Of a stretch of DNA of 64,000 bases, positions 1-7,393 are shown piece after piece (the first letter of the stretch is position 1; every line of letters starts with the position of its first letter). The position numbers were made by a program, and so were the translations under genes. Under the pieces are notes generated by a model, which was given only the letters and a program-made list of their open reading frames with translations, had not been told where the DNA came from and ran no database searches. Source of the stretch: an uncultured Lachnospiraceae bacterium (GTDB lineage Bacteria; Bacillota; Clostridia; Lachnospirales; Lachnospiraceae); assembly GCA_949948715.1 (NCBI GenBank), contig CATLGW010000002.1, positions 51,486 through 115,485 on the forward strand. The letters are read 5' to 3'.

Positions 1-405
1 AATTTCCGACTCCGGCACCTGGTAAGATCTCTCGTCCCTTCCCCTCAGACGATAAACCCTGCCGACCTCCCCCGGAGAGATATGCAGATGCGCAATTTGG
101 AGCCTTTCCATGGACAAATCCAACACAATGGATATATTGAACCACTCCTTGGGCGCCCCCACCCTCTCCCCCCGGGTCAGTACCCCATATCTGCCTGCAA
201 TGACAGCCGCACTTCCGCTCTGAAAAATCAGCCTGTACTCCCCGTGGACGATGCCCCCCACATCCGCCCTGGGCCTAATGGGACTTCTGCCTATGCGGCA
301 CTCTCTGCCGTCCCCGCAAGCCACAGGGCTGATGCAGGCCATGCCGTCTTCCTGCAGGGGCAAGGCCTTTCCCTGATAAATAAATTCCACAATCCGTCTG
401 GCCAT
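1..405 (-). CDS. Partial protein cut by left window edge, unrecognised
   Basis: A frame opens at ATG 405 and runs 135 codons off the left edge without a stop. It begins MARRIVEFIYQGKALPL and, close to the edge, reads HLHISPGEVGRVYRLRGRD. Only the N-terminal part is visible and no catalytic motif stands out. The segment at the edge resembles the sensory part that precedes DNA-binding domains in some Clostridia regulators, but that is a guess. No clean Shine-Dalgarno sequence precedes the ATG, so the start is uncertain. Codon use is GC-rich like its neighbours. Sequence left of the window is needed to name it. Confidence 0.45.
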   Translation of the reverse strand, partial: MARRIVEFIYQGKALPLQEDGMACISPVACGDGRECRIGRSPIRPRADVGGIVHGEYRLIFQSGSAAVIAGRYGVLTRGERVGAPKEWFNISIVLDLSMERLQIAHLHISPGEVGRVYRLRGRDERSYQVPESEI

Positions 406-483
406 TGTTGTGAAATTGTTTTTTCGTTTCCCCATTCCCCGTTTCCCGCTTTCTCTTTTGTAATTACACACTCACAGATGAAC

Positions 484-760
484 TCATGCGGTGTTGTACC
501 CACTATATTGAATTATAGATTTACCCGCAACAAATCCGGCCAAACGTCCAATAACACAGGCCGAAAGACCAAAAATAACAGCGCCGGATCAAACAATAAT
601 TGCCTGCATAATCCCATTTCCCCTGCCAATACTAATAGCGCATCCAATCAAATACCCAGCGGCAACCGACGAGGTATCAATCTTGCAGCGAAGCAGGCTG
701 CAGGTTTTTTGTCTCTCGGGGCATTCGCCAAATGCTCGTGAAAGCACGGCGCTTGGCTCA
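484..760 (-). other. Decayed hydrophobic reading frame with in-frame TGA
   Basis: On the minus strand one frame reads through about 90 codons with a single TGA at 589-591, ending in TGA at 484-486. Upstream of the TGA it contains CPERQKTCSLLRCKIDTSS followed by a Gly/Ala/Ile-rich stretch. Downstream the same frame continues with another Gly/Ala-rich stretch (SGAVIFGLSACVIGRLAGF). No ATG or ribosome site was found for it. It could be a relic of a small membrane protein or a dispersed repeat. The rest of the stretch between the edge gene (ends 405) and the DUF3892 gene (starts 817) holds only the hairpin at 783-801. Confidence 0.25.
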
Positions 761-782
761 TTGCCGGCGAAAATAAAAATAT

Positions 783-819
783 GCCGCCAAAGACCGGCGG
801 CGGAACGGAGAGAACTATG
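783..819 (+). promoter_or_regulatory. Hairpin plus ribosome-site cassette before DUF3892 gene
   Basis: GCCGCC (783-788) and GGCGGC (796-801) can pair around a 7-nt loop. They are followed directly by GGAACGGAGAGAACT and the ATG at 817. The same arrangement of a GC-rich hairpin followed by GGAAYG-purine and ATG recurs before several other genes in this window (see findings). Confidence 0.5.
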
Positions 820-1131
820 ACATTAAATACAAATCAGGGCAAATCCCAGGAGCTCTCTGCTGCCCTTGCACAGAATACCCTGGATGAAATACCCCGTCCC
901 AAATCCGACGCAAAGGATATTGTGGGACTTGTGAAGCACAGCGGCCGCGTAAACGGCTATCAGCTATCCGACGGCTCCATCGTAAGCAGGGAGGATGGGG
1001 TACAGATGGCGAAGGCCGGAGATATCAAGGGTGTGGGCGTGGCCCACAGAGGGGAAACGGAATATTTGAAGTCCATCCCCGACGGCAGCGAAAACAACAA
1101 CCTCAGCAGTCTTCCCACAGTCTCAGGGTGA
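817..1131 (+). CDS. DUF3892 domain protein
   Basis: A 104-residue protein of unknown function. The C-terminal two thirds fit the DUF3892 pattern: IVGLVKHSGRVNGYQLSDG, then an EDGVQMAKAGDIKGVGVAH segment, then YLKSIPDG and NNLSSLP near the end. The first 30 residues are polar and probably disordered. The frame is open from 781, but ATG 817 is preferred: GGAG at 807-810 lies six bases upstream, while the ATG at 781 precedes the hairpin. It is a single gene pointing toward gatB, separated from it by a bidirectional terminator. The family call rests on remembered motif spacing; no biochemical role is known to me. Confidence 0.7.
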   Translation: MTLNTNQGKSQELSAALAQNTLDEIPRPKSDAKDIVGLVKHSGRVNGYQLSDGSIVSREDGVQMAKAGDIKGVGVAHRGETEYLKSIPDGSENNNLSSLPTVSG

Positions 1132-1171
1132 GAAATATAAAAACCGGCGGGCCAAAATCCCGCAAATCCAA

Positions 1172-1211
1172 AAAAGCCATGGGGCACATCTAACGTGCCC
1201 ACATGGCTTTT
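1172..1211. terminator. Bidirectional terminator between DUF3892 gene and gatB
   Basis: The arms AAAAGCCATGGGGCAC (1172-1187) and GTGCCC-A-CATGGCTTTT (1195-1211) pair almost perfectly around a 7-nt loop. There is an A tract on the left and a T tract on the right, so the element can end transcripts arriving from either side. Confidence 0.85.
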
Positions 1212-1219
1212 CATTCCTT

Positions 1220-2668
1220 TCAATCCATTTTCCAGTGCTGCAAAAGTTCCTTCAGCAGTCGGTTTACACTGCCCGGGTCCGCCTTCCCTTTCATGGCCTT
1301 CATGGTCTGGCCCACCAAAAACCCCATGGCCTTCTCCTTGCCGTTTCTGTAATCCTCCACAGACCGGGGATTGGCGGCGATGACCTCCTCCACCGTTTTT
1401 TTCAGCGCTCCTTCGTCATTTACCGTCCTGAGTCCCTGCTCCTCCACATAACTCTCAGGATCCACATCCCGGTCGAACATGGCCTGGAATACCTCCTTGG
1501 CCACGGTGGAATTGATCTCCCCCTTCTCCGCAAGTTTTACCAGCCCGGCCAGATGCTCCGGAGAAAAACGGATATCCTCCGGCTCCATGCCCTGCTCCTT
1601 CAAAAGCCTCTGGGTCTCCACCATCAGCCAGTTTGACACCTTCTTGGGCTGTCCGCAGAGGGCGGAGGCGCCTTCAAAAAGCTCCGCCAGGCGCCGGGAA
1701 CCCGTTATAATTTCTATATCATTGTCGGGAATACCGTACTCCTCCCCGTAGCGTTTTCTTTTCTCCCAGGGCAGCTCCGGCTGCCTGTCCCGGATCTCCT
1801 CCAGCCAGCCCTGGGAAATATACACCGGGGGCAGATCGGGATCGGGGAAATAGCGGTAATCCCGGGCGTCCTCCTTGGAGCGCATGGGATAGGAACATTC
1901 CCTCTCGTCATCCCACCTTCTGGTCTCCTGCACCACCTCCTCACCGGCCTCCAGCAGATCGATCTGCCGCTCCCGCTCGTTCTCTATGGCCCTTCTGACA
2001 GACCGGAAGGAATTCAGGTTTTTCATCTCCGTCCGGGTGCCAAATTCCGAAGCGCCCGTCTCCCGCACGGACAGATTGACGTCAGCCCTCATGGACCCCT
2101 CCTGAAGCTTACAGTCGGAAGCCCCCAGGTATTGAATGGTCAGGCGAAGCTGCTCCAGATATGCCATGACCTCCTCCGCGCTCCTTAAGTCCGGTCGGGA
2201 GACAATTTCTATTAAAGGCACGCCGGAGCGGTTGTAATCCACCAGAGAGCAGTCCTCCCATTCGTCGTGTATCAGCTTTCCCGCATCCTCCTCCATATGG
2301 ATCTCGTGGATGCCCACCCGCCTGCTTCCCCCGGCAGTCTCGATCTCCACGAAGCCGTCCCTGCATATGGGCAGGTAGAGCTGGGAAATCTGATAGTTCT
2401 GGGGATTGTCGGGATAAAAGTAGTTTTTCCTGTCAAATTTGCAGTCCCGGACGATGTCACAGTTCAAAGCCAGTCCCACAGCCATGGCATACTCCACCAC
2501 CCGTCTGTTTAAGACGGGCAGCGCCCCCGGCATACCGGCGCACACGGGACAGGTGTGGGTATTGGGCGCTCCCCCGAAGGCCGTGGAGCATCCGCAGAAG
2601 ATTTTGGTCCTGGTGGCCAGCTCCACATGTACCTCCAGGCCGATGACCGTTTCATATTCTTTTCCCAT
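1220..2668 (-). CDS. gatB: Asp-tRNA(Asn)/Glu-tRNA(Gln) amidotransferase subunit B
   Basis: A 482-residue GatB, the usual family length. It phosphorylates the side chain of mischarged Asp-tRNA(Asn) or Glu-tRNA(Gln) and amidates it with ammonia from GatA. The N-terminus has YETVIGLEVHVELATRTK and the Cys-containing CGC / CPVCAGMPGALPVLN zinc-site region. The middle has SMRADVNLSV and RTEMKNLNSFR, and the C-terminus carries the YqeY-like helical tRNA-binding tail. The frame is open to 2692, but ATG 2668 gives MGKEYETV, the conserved start. It is last in aspS-gatC-gatA-gatB and starts 32 nt after gatA, preceded by a GCCGC hairpin cassette at 2666-2697. Transcription ends at the hairpin at 1172-1211. 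Confidence 0.95.
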   Translation of the reverse strand: MGKEYETVIGLEVHVELATRTKIFCGCSTAFGGAPNTHTCPVCAGMPGALPVLNRRVVEYAMAVGLALNCDIVRDCKFDRKNYFYPDNPQNYQISQLYLPICRDGFVEIETAGGSRRVGIHEIHMEEDAGKLIHDEWEDCSLVDYNRSGVPLIEIVSRPDLRSAEEVMAYLEQLRLTIQYLGASDCKLQEGSMRADVNLSVRETGASEFGTRTEMKNLNSFRSVRRAIENERERQIDLLEAGEEVVQETRRWDDERECSYPMRSKEDARDYRYFPDPDLPPVYISQGWLEEIRDRQPELPWEKRKRYGEEYGIPDNDIEIITGSRRLAELFEGASALCGQPKKVSNWLMVETQRLLKEQGMEPEDIRFSPEHLAGLVKLAEKGEINSTVAKEVFQAMFDRDVDPESYVEEQGLRTVNDEGALKKTVEEVIAANPRSVEDYRNGKEKAMGFLVGQTMKAMKGKADPGSVNRLLKELLQHWKMD

Positions 2669-2697
2669 ATTTCCTCGCATTCCGCCGCCCAAGCGGC
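2666..2697 (-). promoter_or_regulatory. Hairpin plus ribosome-site cassette before gatB
   Basis: On the minus strand GCCGC and GCGGC (2684-2697) pair around a 4-nt loop and are followed at once by GGAATGCGAGGAAAT and the gatB ATG. No terminator T-run follows the stem, so a role in translation or RNA processing is more likely than termination. Confidence 0.5.
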
Positions 2698-2700
2698 ACT

Positions 2701-4188
2701 TTATTCAGCCAAACCCCCGGGCCGGGAAACGGCGCGGCCGGATGTGCTCTTTGCCCGCTGCTCCCAGGTATAGGCTGCCCGAAGCAGCGTTTTTTCCTGA
2801 AAACAGTCGCCGATCAACTGTAAGCCTATGGGCAGTCCCCTCCCGTCCCTTCCGCAGGGAAGACTGATGGCCGGAAGCCCCGCCAGGTTCACGGCAATGG
2901 TGTAGATATCTCCCAGGTACATTTTTAGAGGATCCCCCAGGCTCTCCCCCAGCCTGGGAGCCGTGGCGGGGGCCACCGGCCCCAGTATCACGTCAAATCG
3001 GGAAAAGGCCTTGTCAAAAGCCTGCTTGATCAGGTTCTTTACCCGCAGCGCCTTCAGATAATAGGCGTCGTAATAGCCGGAGCTTAACACAAAGGAGCCC
3101 AGCATAATGCGCCGCTTGACCTCCGGGCCAAAACCCTCCGATCGGGTCCTTTTGTACATGGCGTGGAGCCCCTCCTCCCCCGGGGCGCGATAGCCGTATT
3201 TGACACCGTCAAACCGCTCCAGATTGGAGCTGGCCTCCGCCGCAGCGATGGTGTAATAGGCGGGAATGGCATACTCTGTCAGGCTTAAATCAAACTCCTC
3301 CACCAGGGCTCCCTGCTCCCTCAGACACTCCGCCGCCCCAAGCACGGCGCATTTCACCTCATCGGAAATCCCCTCCCCAAAATAATCCCTGGGAATCCCG
3401 ATGCGCATTCCCTCCACATCCTCCAGAAGCCCTGCGGTGAAATCCATGTCCTCTCTCTTTACGGAAGTGGAATCCTTCTCATCGTGGGAGGCCATGGCCT
3501 CCAAGACAACGGCGCAGTCCCGCACATCCTTGGTCAGGGGACCGATCTGGTCCAGGGAGGAGCCGTAGGCAATCAGCCCGTACCGGGATACCGTGCCATA
3601 GGTGGGCTTCATCCCCACCACGCCGCAGTAGGACGCGGGCTGGCGGATGGACCCCCCTGTGTCGGAGCCCAGGGCAAAAAAACACTCCTTCCCCGCCACG
3701 GCAGCCGCAGAGCCGCCGGAGGAGCCCCCCGGCACATGCTCCGTATTTTCAGGGTTTCTCGTCACCCCGAAATAGGAAGTCTCCGTGGTGGAGCCCATGG
3801 CAAATTCGTCCATGTTTGTCTTGCCGATAAGCACCGCCCCCGCCCGCTCCAGGTTGAGCAGCGCCTCCGCCGTGTAGGAGGGAACAAAATTCTCCAGCAT
3901 CCTTGAGGCGCAGGTGGTTCGCATCCCCGCCGTGCAGAGATTGTCTTTCACCGCCATGGGAACCCCCGCCAGAGGGCCCGTAAGCTCCCCTGCCTCGATT
4001 CGCCTCTGAACCCGGGCCGCCCGCTCCAGGGCGCCCTCCCTGTCAAGGGTCACGTAACAGTGATATTCCTCCTCCGTTTTGTCAATCTGCTCCAGGACAG
4101 CCCTCATGGCCTCCATAGCGTCAGTCCTTCCCTCCCGGATAGCCTCCCCAAGCTCTGCAGCCGTGCAGGATAAGATATTCATATGCAT
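2701..4188 (-). CDS. gatA: Asp-tRNA(Asn)/Glu-tRNA(Gln) amidotransferase subunit A
   Basis: A 495-residue amidase-signature protein that hydrolyses glutamine and channels ammonia to GatB. The catalytic Lys lies in GVPMAVKDNLC (about residue 80). The Ser pair lies in the Gly/Ser-rich PGGSSGGSAAAVA (about 155) and the nucleophilic Ser in GSDTGGSIRQPASYCG (about 178). An open frame begins at a GTG at 4203 overlapping the gatC stop. ATG 4188 is preferred because AAAGG lies seven bases upstream. The gene follows gatC with an 11-nt gap and precedes gatB, so it belongs to the T-box controlled aspS-gatCAB transcript. Confidence 0.95.
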   Translation of the reverse strand: MHMNILSCTAAELGEAIREGRTDAMEAMRAVLEQIDKTEEEYHCYVTLDREGALERAARVQRRIEAGELTGPLAGVPMAVKDNLCTAGMRTTCASRMLENFVPSYTAEALLNLERAGAVLIGKTNMDEFAMGSTTETSYFGVTRNPENTEHVPGGSSGGSAAAVAGKECFFALGSDTGGSIRQPASYCGVVGMKPTYGTVSRYGLIAYGSSLDQIGPLTKDVRDCAVVLEAMASHDEKDSTSVKREDMDFTAGLLEDVEGMRIGIPRDYFGEGISDEVKCAVLGAAECLREQGALVEEFDLSLTEYAIPAYYTIAAAEASSNLERFDGVKYGYRAPGEEGLHAMYKRTRSEGFGPEVKRRIMLGSFVLSSGYYDAYYLKALRVKNLIKQAFDKAFSRFDVILGPVAPATAPRLGESLGDPLKMYLGDIYTIAVNLAGLPAISLPCGRDGRGLPIGLQLIGDCFQEKTLLRAAYTWEQRAKSTSGRAVSRPGGLAE

Positions 4189-4199
4189 CACCAAACCTT

Positions 4200-4493
4200 T
4201 CACTCAAATGTCCTGGGAGCCATAAACATATTGTCCTTCTCCCCGGGGGCATTTTTCAGCATATTTTTGCTGTCATCTCCGTTTGTCACCACATCCTCCC
4301 GAAACACATTCACCGTGGGAAATACATGGGACATGGGCTCCACGCCGGAGGTATCCAGCTCGCCCAGTTTGTCGATATAGGAGAGCATCCTGCCCATATC
4401 CCTTTTTACCTGCTCCCGCTCCTCCCCGGACAGCGTAAGCTTCGCCAGAATGCTCACATATTCTATGGTCTCGTCCGTAATTGTCTTTTCCAT
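4200..4493 (-). CDS. gatC: Asp-tRNA(Asn)/Glu-tRNA(Gln) amidotransferase subunit C
   Basis: A 97-residue GatC, the small subunit that wraps GatA and GatB together. It shows the family pattern: an N-terminal helix with [17 protein letters not shown], then [22 protein letters not shown], then VFREDVV and a C-terminal [16 protein letters not shown]. The GTG at 4499 opens the frame, but ATG 4493 has GGAGG six bases upstream. It sits between aspS (97 nt upstream) and gatA. The order aspS-gatCAB suggests the complex works directly with this AspRS. Confidence 0.93.
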   Translation of the reverse strand: MEKTITDETIEYVSILAKLTLSGEEREQVKRDMGRMLSYIDKLGELDTSGVEPMSHVFPTVNVFREDVVTNGDDSKNMLKNAPGEKDNMFMAPRTFE

Positions 4494-4590
4494 TGCCACC
4501 CTCCTCTATCCGTCCGTTGGGCGCGGCCCTGCCCGCCCACCCGTCCTCCAAACCGCTTCCGCGCTTATTAAGCTCCCGCCATTTCCGCTC

Positions 4591-6327
4591 TCAACCGCGG
4601 ACCTTGATATGGACTTCCCGAAGCTGCTGTTCCGTCACCTCCCCAGGAGCGCCGCACATAAGATCCTGGGCGTTCCCGTTCATGGGGAAGGCGATCACCT
4701 CCCGGATGCTCTCCTCCTCCCGAAGCAGCATGATCATGCGGTCCACCCCGGGAGCCATCCCCGCATGGGGCGGCGCGCCAAACTGAAAGGCCTGGTACAG
4801 AGCGCCGAACTTAGTCTGAAGGGCCTCCTCGTCATAGCCCGCGATGGCAAAGGCCTTCCTCATAATCTCGATGTCATGGTTTCTAACCGCCCCGGAGGAC
4901 AGCTCCACCCCGTTGCAGACGATATCGTACTGATAAGCCAGCACCTCCAGGGGATCCTTTTTCTCCAGCGCCTCCAGTCCTCCCTGGGGCATGGAAAAGG
5001 GATTGTGGGTAAACACGATTTTCTTCGTCTCGGGATCCCTCTCGTACATGGGGAAATCGTTCACATAACAGAAGCGGTAAGCGTTTTTCTCACAGAGCCC
5101 CAGCTTCTCCCCCAGCTCCTTTCGAAGCTGTCCCGCGTAATAATTCGCCCGCTCCTCTTTATCGGCGATAAAAAAAATGGTGTCTCCCTCTTTCAACCCC
5201 GCGATTTGGGCCAGCTCTCCCTTTCGCTCCTGGGGGATAAACTTGTCGATGGGCCCTCTGTAGGACAGATCCTCCTCCACCTCCAGATAACCCAGGCCTC
5301 CCATCCCCATGCCGGTGGCAAAGGCTAAGAGCTTCTCATGGAAGCCCTTGGACATCTCCCGATGAACCCGTATTCCCCGGACCGTCCGGCCCAGGAAGGG
5401 CTTGAAGGTGCACTTCTGGAAAAATTCCGTCACATCCGTGATCCTCAGGGGATTGCGCAGATCCGGCTTATCGGTGCCGAATTCCAGCATGGCCTGTCTG
5501 TAGCTGATCACCGGATAGGGAGCCTTCGTCACCTCATAACCCTCCGGAGCAAATTTCTCAAAGACTGCGGAGAGGATCTCCTCCCCCGCCCGGAACACAT
5601 CCTCCTGAGCGGCGAAGCTCATCTCAAAATCCAACTGGTAAAACTCCCCGGGGGAGCGGTCCGCCCGGGCGTCCTCATCCCGAAAGCAGGGGGCGATCTG
5701 GAAATATCTGTCAAACCCCGCCGTCATCAGAAGCTGTTTATACTGCTGGGGCGCCTGGGGCAGAGCGTAGAACCTTCCCTTAAACTTCCGGGAGGGGACA
5801 ATATAGTCCCTGGCCCCCTCCGGGGAGGAAGCGCACAGTATGGGAGTCTGAATCTCCAGAAAGCCCATCTCCGTCATCTTGCCCCGCAGGAAAGAGATGA
5901 CCTGAGAGCGAAAGATAATATTATCCCTGACCTTTGCGTTTCTCAGATCCAGATAACGGTATTTCAGCCTCACATCCTCCCGTATCTCCCGGGAGGTCAT
6001 AATCTCAAAGGGGAGCTGTCTGTGCACCCTGCCCAACACCGTAATTTCCCGGGCCTCCAGTTCGATGGTTCCCGTGGGGATCCTGGGATTGTAGGTATCC
6101 TCGTCCCGCTTCTCCACAGGCCCTTTGACAGACAGGCACATTTCCTTCGTGATTCCCGACAAAAGCTCGCTCCTTCGGATCACCACCTGGAGCACTCCGT
6201 ACATATCCCGCAGGTCAATAAAGGACACGCCGCCGTGATCTCTGATGTTCTCCACCCATCCGGCCATCCGCAGCACCTGTCCGATATGTTTCTCCCCAAT
6301 CTCCTTCACCGTGATGTCTCTGTACAT
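4591..6327 (-). CDS. aspS: Aspartyl-tRNA synthetase, probably non-discriminating
   Basis: A 578-residue bacterial-type AspRS. An N-terminal OB-fold anticodon domain (MAGWVENIRDHGGVSFIDLRD) comes first. The class II core follows, with motif 2 CFRDEDARADRSPGEFYQLD (about residue 220), the inserted GAD domain (about 300-420), and motif 3 GAPPHAGMAPGVDRM (about 530). The length is close to the usual 580-590. An open frame extends to 6387, but that is inside the leader terminator; ATG 6327 has GGAGG seven bases upstream. Cotranscription with gatCAB and the AAC-containing T-box suggest it also charges tRNA(Asn) with Asp for transamidation. Whether it discriminates tRNA(Asn) cannot be read by eye. 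Confidence 0.93.
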   Translation of the reverse strand: MYRDITVKEIGEKHIGQVLRMAGWVENIRDHGGVSFIDLRDMYGVLQVVIRRSELLSGITKEMCLSVKGPVEKRDEDTYNPRIPTGTIELEAREITVLGRVHRQLPFEIMTSREIREDVRLKYRYLDLRNAKVRDNIIFRSQVISFLRGKMTEMGFLEIQTPILCASSPEGARDYIVPSRKFKGRFYALPQAPQQYKQLLMTAGFDRYFQIAPCFRDEDARADRSPGEFYQLDFEMSFAAQEDVFRAGEEILSAVFEKFAPEGYEVTKAPYPVISYRQAMLEFGTDKPDLRNPLRITDVTEFFQKCTFKPFLGRTVRGIRVHREMSKGFHEKLLAFATGMGMGGLGYLEVEEDLSYRGPIDKFIPQERKGELAQIAGLKEGDTIFFIADKEERANYYAGQLRKELGEKLGLCEKNAYRFCYVNDFPMYERDPETKKIVFTHNPFSMPQGGLEALEKKDPLEVLAYQYDIVCNGVELSSGAVRNHDIEIMRKAFAIAGYDEEALQTKFGALYQAFQFGAPPHAGMAPGVDRMIMLLREEESIREVIAFPMNGNAQDLMCGAPGEVTEQQLREVHIKVRG

Positions 6328-6358
6328 AATTATCCTCCCTTCCGGCTTTCGGACCACG

Positions 6359-6395
6359 AAAAAGTCCCGGGACACAGTCTCCTGCATCCCGGGAC
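6359..6395 (-). terminator. T-box leader terminator before aspS
   Basis: GTCCCGGGA and TCCCGGGAC (6364-6372 and 6387-6395) form a perfect 9-bp stem with a 14-nt loop. A T run follows on the minus strand. This is the off state of the T-box; its upstream part overlaps the antiterminator region. Confidence 0.88.
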
Positions 6396-6625
6396 GGATT
6401 TTCTCATAATCCGCGGTACCACCCGCATTGACGAACCGCTCCCCACAGGGCGCAGTCCCTCCACTCTGACACTTAACGCGTGCAACGTGCCGCCCTACTT
6501 TCCCTTCAGACAGCCTGCTCCGGAGTGTTCCCTTTACCGCTTCCTACCAACAGCGCTCTCAGTCGGTGACGCTGTATTCCTGTCGTCCTCCCCGGCAAGA
6601 GTCTCCTTCCCAGCATTTTGATATG
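6359..6625 (-). promoter_or_regulatory. T-box riboswitch leader of aspS-gatCAB
   Basis: The minus-strand leader carries the T-box core GGGTGGTACCGCGG at 6411-6424, 16 nt before the terminator stem, and the conserved CTGAGAG in the apical part of stem I (6562-6556). By hand, CCGGGGAG (6595-6588) pairs with CTCCGG (6525-6520), and CAGCG (6574-6570) pairs with CGCTG (6555-6551). This places GGGAACAC (6532-6525) in the specifier loop. It holds AAC (Asn, 6529-6527) followed by A, and the overlapping GAA (Glu, 6530-6528). In T-boxes the uncharged cognate tRNA pairs with the specifier and the core and stabilises antitermination. The specifier assignment is by hand folding only. Confidence 0.88.
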
Positions 6626-6631
6626 GTTCAC

Positions 6632-6660
6632 ATCATAGCACATCCCCTCCTTTTTGGCAA
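6632..6660 (-). promoter_or_regulatory. Promoter of aspS-gatCAB
   Basis: On the minus strand TTGCCA (6655-6660) and TATGAT (6632-6637) are spaced 17 bp apart. Transcription would start near 6625, at the 5' end of the T-box leader. Confidence 0.65.
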
Positions 6661-6688
6661 GAGAGAATTTTTTTGTCTCTCCTATGAT

Positions 6689-7177
6689 CTATAAATTCTG
6701 CCGCAACTCAAAGAGAGCATTTTCATAGTCCTTCACAAAATATCTGATATTTTTGCGGCCTTTTTGAATCACGGTATGCCCTTCCGCCTCCAGCCTTTCC
6801 TTCTGGGCCAAAACGCCGCCGGGATACTTGGGATTTAATTCCCCCTTTGCCTTGAGGGTCCTCCAATAGGGCGTCTCGTCCTCCTCCCGCTGATAGCTGG
6901 CCCACGCGGCAATCGCCACAAATATCCCCGCGGTAATCGGTTCCGTAAAATCCGCCCCGCTCAAACGGGCGAAATACTCCCTGATCTCTCCCACGGTTGT
7001 CACTTTGCCCCGGGGGATTTGCCTCATAATCTTATCATAGTCCATGGGAGGCGCGAAATACATTCTGTCCCCGCCGTATTTCTCAATGCTTTTCTCATCC
7101 GTAATCGTCTGAAATTTCGGCATATCCTTGCTGTCATGCAGCATAGCGTTAAAATCCTTCCTGTCCTCATCTGCCAT
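6689..7177 (-). CDS. MGMT-family alkyltransferase-like protein without acceptor Cys
   Basis: A 162-residue protein with the DNA-binding domain of O6-alkylguanine-DNA alkyltransferases: IPRGKVTTVGEIREYFARL is the winged-helix segment, and LKAKGELNPKYPGG-x-LAQKERLEAEG is the following conserved block. The active-site PCHR position reads PYWR, so the methyl-accepting Cys is absent. This resembles ATL proteins, which bind alkylated DNA and hand it to other repair systems but do not dealkylate it. The N-terminal 50 residues are an extra acidic region. ATG 7177 is chosen over 7198 because AGGAGGTGA lies five bases upstream. It is monocistronic. The function is inferred from the motif. Confidence 0.75.
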   Translation of the reverse strand: MADEDRKDFNAMLHDSKDMPKFQTITDEKSIEKYGGDRMYFAPPMDYDKIMRQIPRGKVTTVGEIREYFARLSGADFTEPITAGIFVAIAAWASYQREEDETPYWRTLKAKGELNPKYPGGVLAQKERLEAEGHTVIQKGRKNIRYFVKDYENALFELRQNL

Positions 7178-7393
7178 ATCAGTCACCTCCTGCTTCAAGG
7201 ATAACCGATTTTACCGCCTCATGCAATGAGACCGTTTGAATTGTTTTCGTATGATGACAGCGGTTATATCTTCTCTACCTCGAAGTAGTCTGCAGGAAAA
7301 CAGGAAAAAGCGTAAAACTTTCCGGATATATTCCTATCGCCGCATCAAATCCGGCAGTCAACACTCCATAATTGAATAAAAACCGATTATTGC

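Noticed and set aside
82..741. 219-codon plus-strand ORF
   Set aside because: It is antisense to the left-edge gene and its protein has no family character; no ribosome site before its start.
5338..6621. 427-codon plus-strand ORF over aspS and its leader
   Set aside because: It is a shadow of GC-rich aspS in another frame and crosses the T-box and terminator.
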